Shown piece by piece: positions 13,426 through 15,423 of a stretch of 15,423 bases of DNA (the stretch's first letter is position 1; each line of letters starts with the position of its first letter). Origin of the DNA: Candidatus Latescibacterota bacterium (GTDB lineage Bacteria; JAAXHH01; JACQVL01). The notes beneath the pieces are model-generated. The model had not been told where the DNA came from, did not search any database, and saw only the letters and a list, made by a program, of their open reading frames with translations. The DNA lies in the NCBI GenBank assembly GCA_016209865.1, contig JACQVL010000007.1, positions 1 through 15,423 of the forward strand. The letters run 5' to 3'. The position numbers and the translations under genes are program-made.

Positions 13426-15423
13426 ATGTTTCTTGCCGATGTCTCGATCAAGCGTCCGGTGTTCGCCACAATGATGATCCTGGCGCTGGTGGTGATCGGG
13501 GTGTTTGCGTTCCAGTCGTTGGGACTCGACCTCTTCCCGAAGGTGGATTTCCCGACGGTCACGATCACGACGACCCTCCGGGGGACGAGTCCGGAGGAGA
13601 TGGAGACGCAGGTCACCAAACCGATCGAGGAAGCGGTCAACACCATCAGCGGGATCGATGAACTCCGGTCGCAGACGTTCGAGGGGGTCTCCCAGGTCAT
13701 CGTCTCGTTCGTCTTAGAGAAGCCAGTCGATACCGCGGCCCAGGAGGTCCGGGATCGGGTGTCGCGGGTGCTCGCCAGACTGCCCCAGGGGACCGACCCG
13801 CCGGTCATCGAGAAGATCGACCCCGACGCGGCCCCGGTGATGAGCATCAGTGTCTCCGGCCCGCTGCCCCTGCGCGACCTCACCTACCTGGCCCGGAAGC
13901 GGATCAAGGAGCCGCTCGAATCCGTCAACGGCGTCGGGGCGATCAACGTCGTCGGCGGGCGCGAGCGCGAGATCCACGTCTGGCTCGACCCGGACAAGCT
14001 GACGGCGTACGGTCTGTCGGTGTCGCGCGTCCGGGACGCGCTCCGGAACCAGAACGTCGAAGTGCCGGGCGGGCGGGTCGACCAGGGCAACCGGGAGCTC
14101 ATCCTCCGGACGGTCGGCCGGGTGGAGGCGGTCGAAGGCTTCCGGAGCCTCGTCGTGGCGACGATCAAGGGGGTGCCCGTCCGGATCACCGACATCGCCA
14201 CGGTCGAGGACAGCGAACAGGAGGCGCGGTCGCTCTCCCGGCTGGACGGGAAAAACTCGGTGTCGTTGATCGTCCAGAAGCAGTCAGGGACGAACACTGT
14301 CGACGTCGTCAAGCTCGTCCGGCAGCGTCTGGATGCGGTCACCCGCCAGCTCCCCGATGGGACGAAGGCGGAGATCATCCGCGACCAGTCCCGGTTCATC
14401 GAGGCGTCCGTCCATACCGTCGAAGAGCACCTCATCTTCGGGGCGATCTTAGCCAGCCTCGTCGTCTTCCTGTTCATCCGCGACTGGCGCAGCACCCTCA
14501 TCGTCTCGTTAGCCATCCCGACGTCCATCATCTCGACGTTCGCGGTGATGAAGTACTTAGGGTTCACGCTGAATAACATGACCCTCTTGGGGCTGACGGT
14601 CTCTGTCGGGATCGTGATCGACGACGCGATCGTCGTCTTAGAGAACATCTTCCGGCATATCGAGGAGAAGGGCGAGTCGCCCATGCGGGCGGCCAGCACG
14701 GCCACGCAAGAGATCGGGTTGGCCGTCATGGCGACGACGCTCTCTCTCGTCATCATCTTCCTCCCCGTCGCGTTCATGACCGGGATCGTCGGCCGGTTCC
14801 TCAACAGCTACGGCCTGACCGTCGCGTTCGCGGTCATGGTCTCCCTGTTCGTGTCGTTCACCCTCACCCCGATGCTGTCGTCCCGGTTCTTGAAAATAGC
14901 CGGACACGGGGATGTGCGGACGAACGGGGCGCACGGGTCGAAAGAATCGCGGTTCTACCGGGTGCTCGACCGGGGGTATACCCGGCTGCTCACCGCCGCG
15001 CTCCGTCGCCGGTGGGCGGTCATCGTCGCGAGCGTGGCCTGCATCGTAGCCATCCCGGTCGTCATGCGGTTCGTGGGGTTCGATTTCTTCCCGCCGGACG
15101 ACCAGGACGAGTTCCAGATCACCATCAAGGCCCCGGAGGGGTTCTCGCTCGCGCAGACGAATCACGTCGTCCAGCAGATCGAAACGGACATCCGGACGCT
15201 TCCCGGCGTCACCCGACTGTTGACGTCGATCGGGGAGGGCCAGGGAGCCGGAGTGAACGACGCGCTCATCTACGTCGGCCTGACTCCGCTCAGGCACCGG
15301 AACTGGAAAACCCTGTTCCTGACGTCCATCGGGGAACGCGACATCAGTCAGTTCACGATCATGGCCGACGCCCGGACGCTGTTGATGCGGTACCCGGAGC
15401 TGCGGACGAGCGTCCAGATCATC
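13426..15423 (+). CDS. AcrB/HAE1-type RND efflux pump (3' end outside window)
   Basis: This is an inner-membrane proton/substrate antiporter of the hydrophobe/amphiphile exporter class. The frame is open for 666 codons to the window edge, roughly two thirds of a usual 1020-1050-residue pump. It starts MFLADVSIKRPVFATMM with TM1 next, then LDLFPKVDFPTVTI. The first porter domain has SPEEMETQVTKPIEEAVN and SRVLARLPQGTDPP. TM4 carries the proton-relay pair D399-D400 in GIVIDDAIVVLEN. TM7 begins RRRWAVIVASV near residue 527, followed by FDFFPPDDQDEF of the second porter half. GGAGG at 13417-13421 sits four bases before the ATG. It follows its adaptor by 52 bases. Two Asp in TM4 and the neighbouring MarR regulator favour organic substrates over metals. 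Confidence 0.95.
   Translation, partial: MFLADVSIKRPVFATMMILALVVIGVFAFQSLGLDLFPKVDFPTVTITTTLRGTSPEEMETQVTKPIEEAVNTISGIDELRSQTFEGVSQVIVSFVLEKPVDTAAQEVRDRVSRVLARLPQGTDPPVIEKIDPDAAPVMSISVSGPLPLRDLTYLARKRIKEPLESVNGVGAINVVGGREREIHVWLDPDKLTAYGLSVSRVRDALRNQNVEVPGGRVDQGNRELILRTVGRVEAVEGFRSLVVATIKGVPVRITDIATVEDSEQEARSLSRLDGKNSVSLIVQKQSGTNTVDVVKLVRQRLDAVTRQLPDGTKAEIIRDQSRFIEASVHTVEEHLIFGAILASLVVFLFIRDWRSTLIVSLAIPTSIISTFAVMKYLGFTLNNMTLLGLTVSVGIVIDDAIVVLENIFRHIEEKGESPMRAASTATQEIGLAVMATTLSLVIIFLPVAFMTGIVGRFLNSYGLTVAFAVMVSLFVSFTLTPMLSSRFLKIAGHGDVRTNGAHGSKESRFYRVLDRGYTRLLTAALRRRWAVIVASVACIVAIPVVMRFVGFDFFPPDDQDEFQITIKAPEGFSLAQTNHVVQQIETDIRTLPGVTRLLTSIGEGQGAGVNDALIYVGLTPLRHRNWKTLFLTSIGERDISQFTIMADARTLLMRYPELRTSVQII

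Noticed and set aside
13884-14804. A 306-codon minus-strand frame opposite the RND pump
   Set aside because: It is antisense to an unmistakable AcrB-type gene and is low-complexity Ser/Thr/Arg-rich.

Overview
The window comes from a GC-rich, diderm (Gram-negative) bacterium. The evidence is two tripartite-type RND efflux modules, a TolC-family outer-membrane factor, and a periplasmic-targeted carbonic anhydrase. I cannot fix the phylum from sequence alone. The many intergenic heptamer repeats recall those known from cyanobacteria and seen in several environmental phyla, but that is only a weak hint.

Layout, left to right. (1) Positions 1-516 hold the 3' end of a bacterial glycogen synthase (glgA). 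(2) Positions 517-750 carry no gene but hold a symmetric array of four short hairpins. (3) Positions 751-7225 form a plus-strand metal-efflux cluster: a small secreted Cys-rich protein, then cusB-, cusA- and cusC-like genes, the last three joined by ATGA stop/start overlaps. All three methionines of the E. coli CusA Cu(I)/Ag(I) site are conserved, so copper or silver is the likely substrate. (4) Positions 7241-11539 are a minus-strand block. In transcription order it reads mutS, a zinc-ribbon membrane protein, a NUDIX hydrolase and a secreted beta-type carbonic anhydrase. (5) Positions 11540-11762 are a divergent control region with a good sigma70-type promoter on each strand and a long palindrome at the predicted mutS start site. 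(6) Positions 11763-15423 hold a MarR-type regulator, an RND lipoprotein-like adaptor and an AcrB/HAE1-type RND pump that runs off the window end. This is the usual plan of a regulated drug or solvent efflux operon.

The genes belong to known families. The unusual material is in the gaps. Period-7 tandem repeats of several unrelated units sit on or next to stop codons (glgA, NUDIX, zinc-ribbon gene, RND adaptor), and several are paired with inverted copies. Because 7 = 1 mod 3, the TGA-bearing units place a stop in all three frames within about 21-30 bases. The four-hairpin array at 597-733 is a diverged inverted duplication in which every stem substitution is compensated by its pairing partner. 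That is direct evidence of selection for, or strict copying of, the folded form. I see no clear new multi-gene system; these repeat elements and the Cys-cluster protein beside the copper pump are the best leads.
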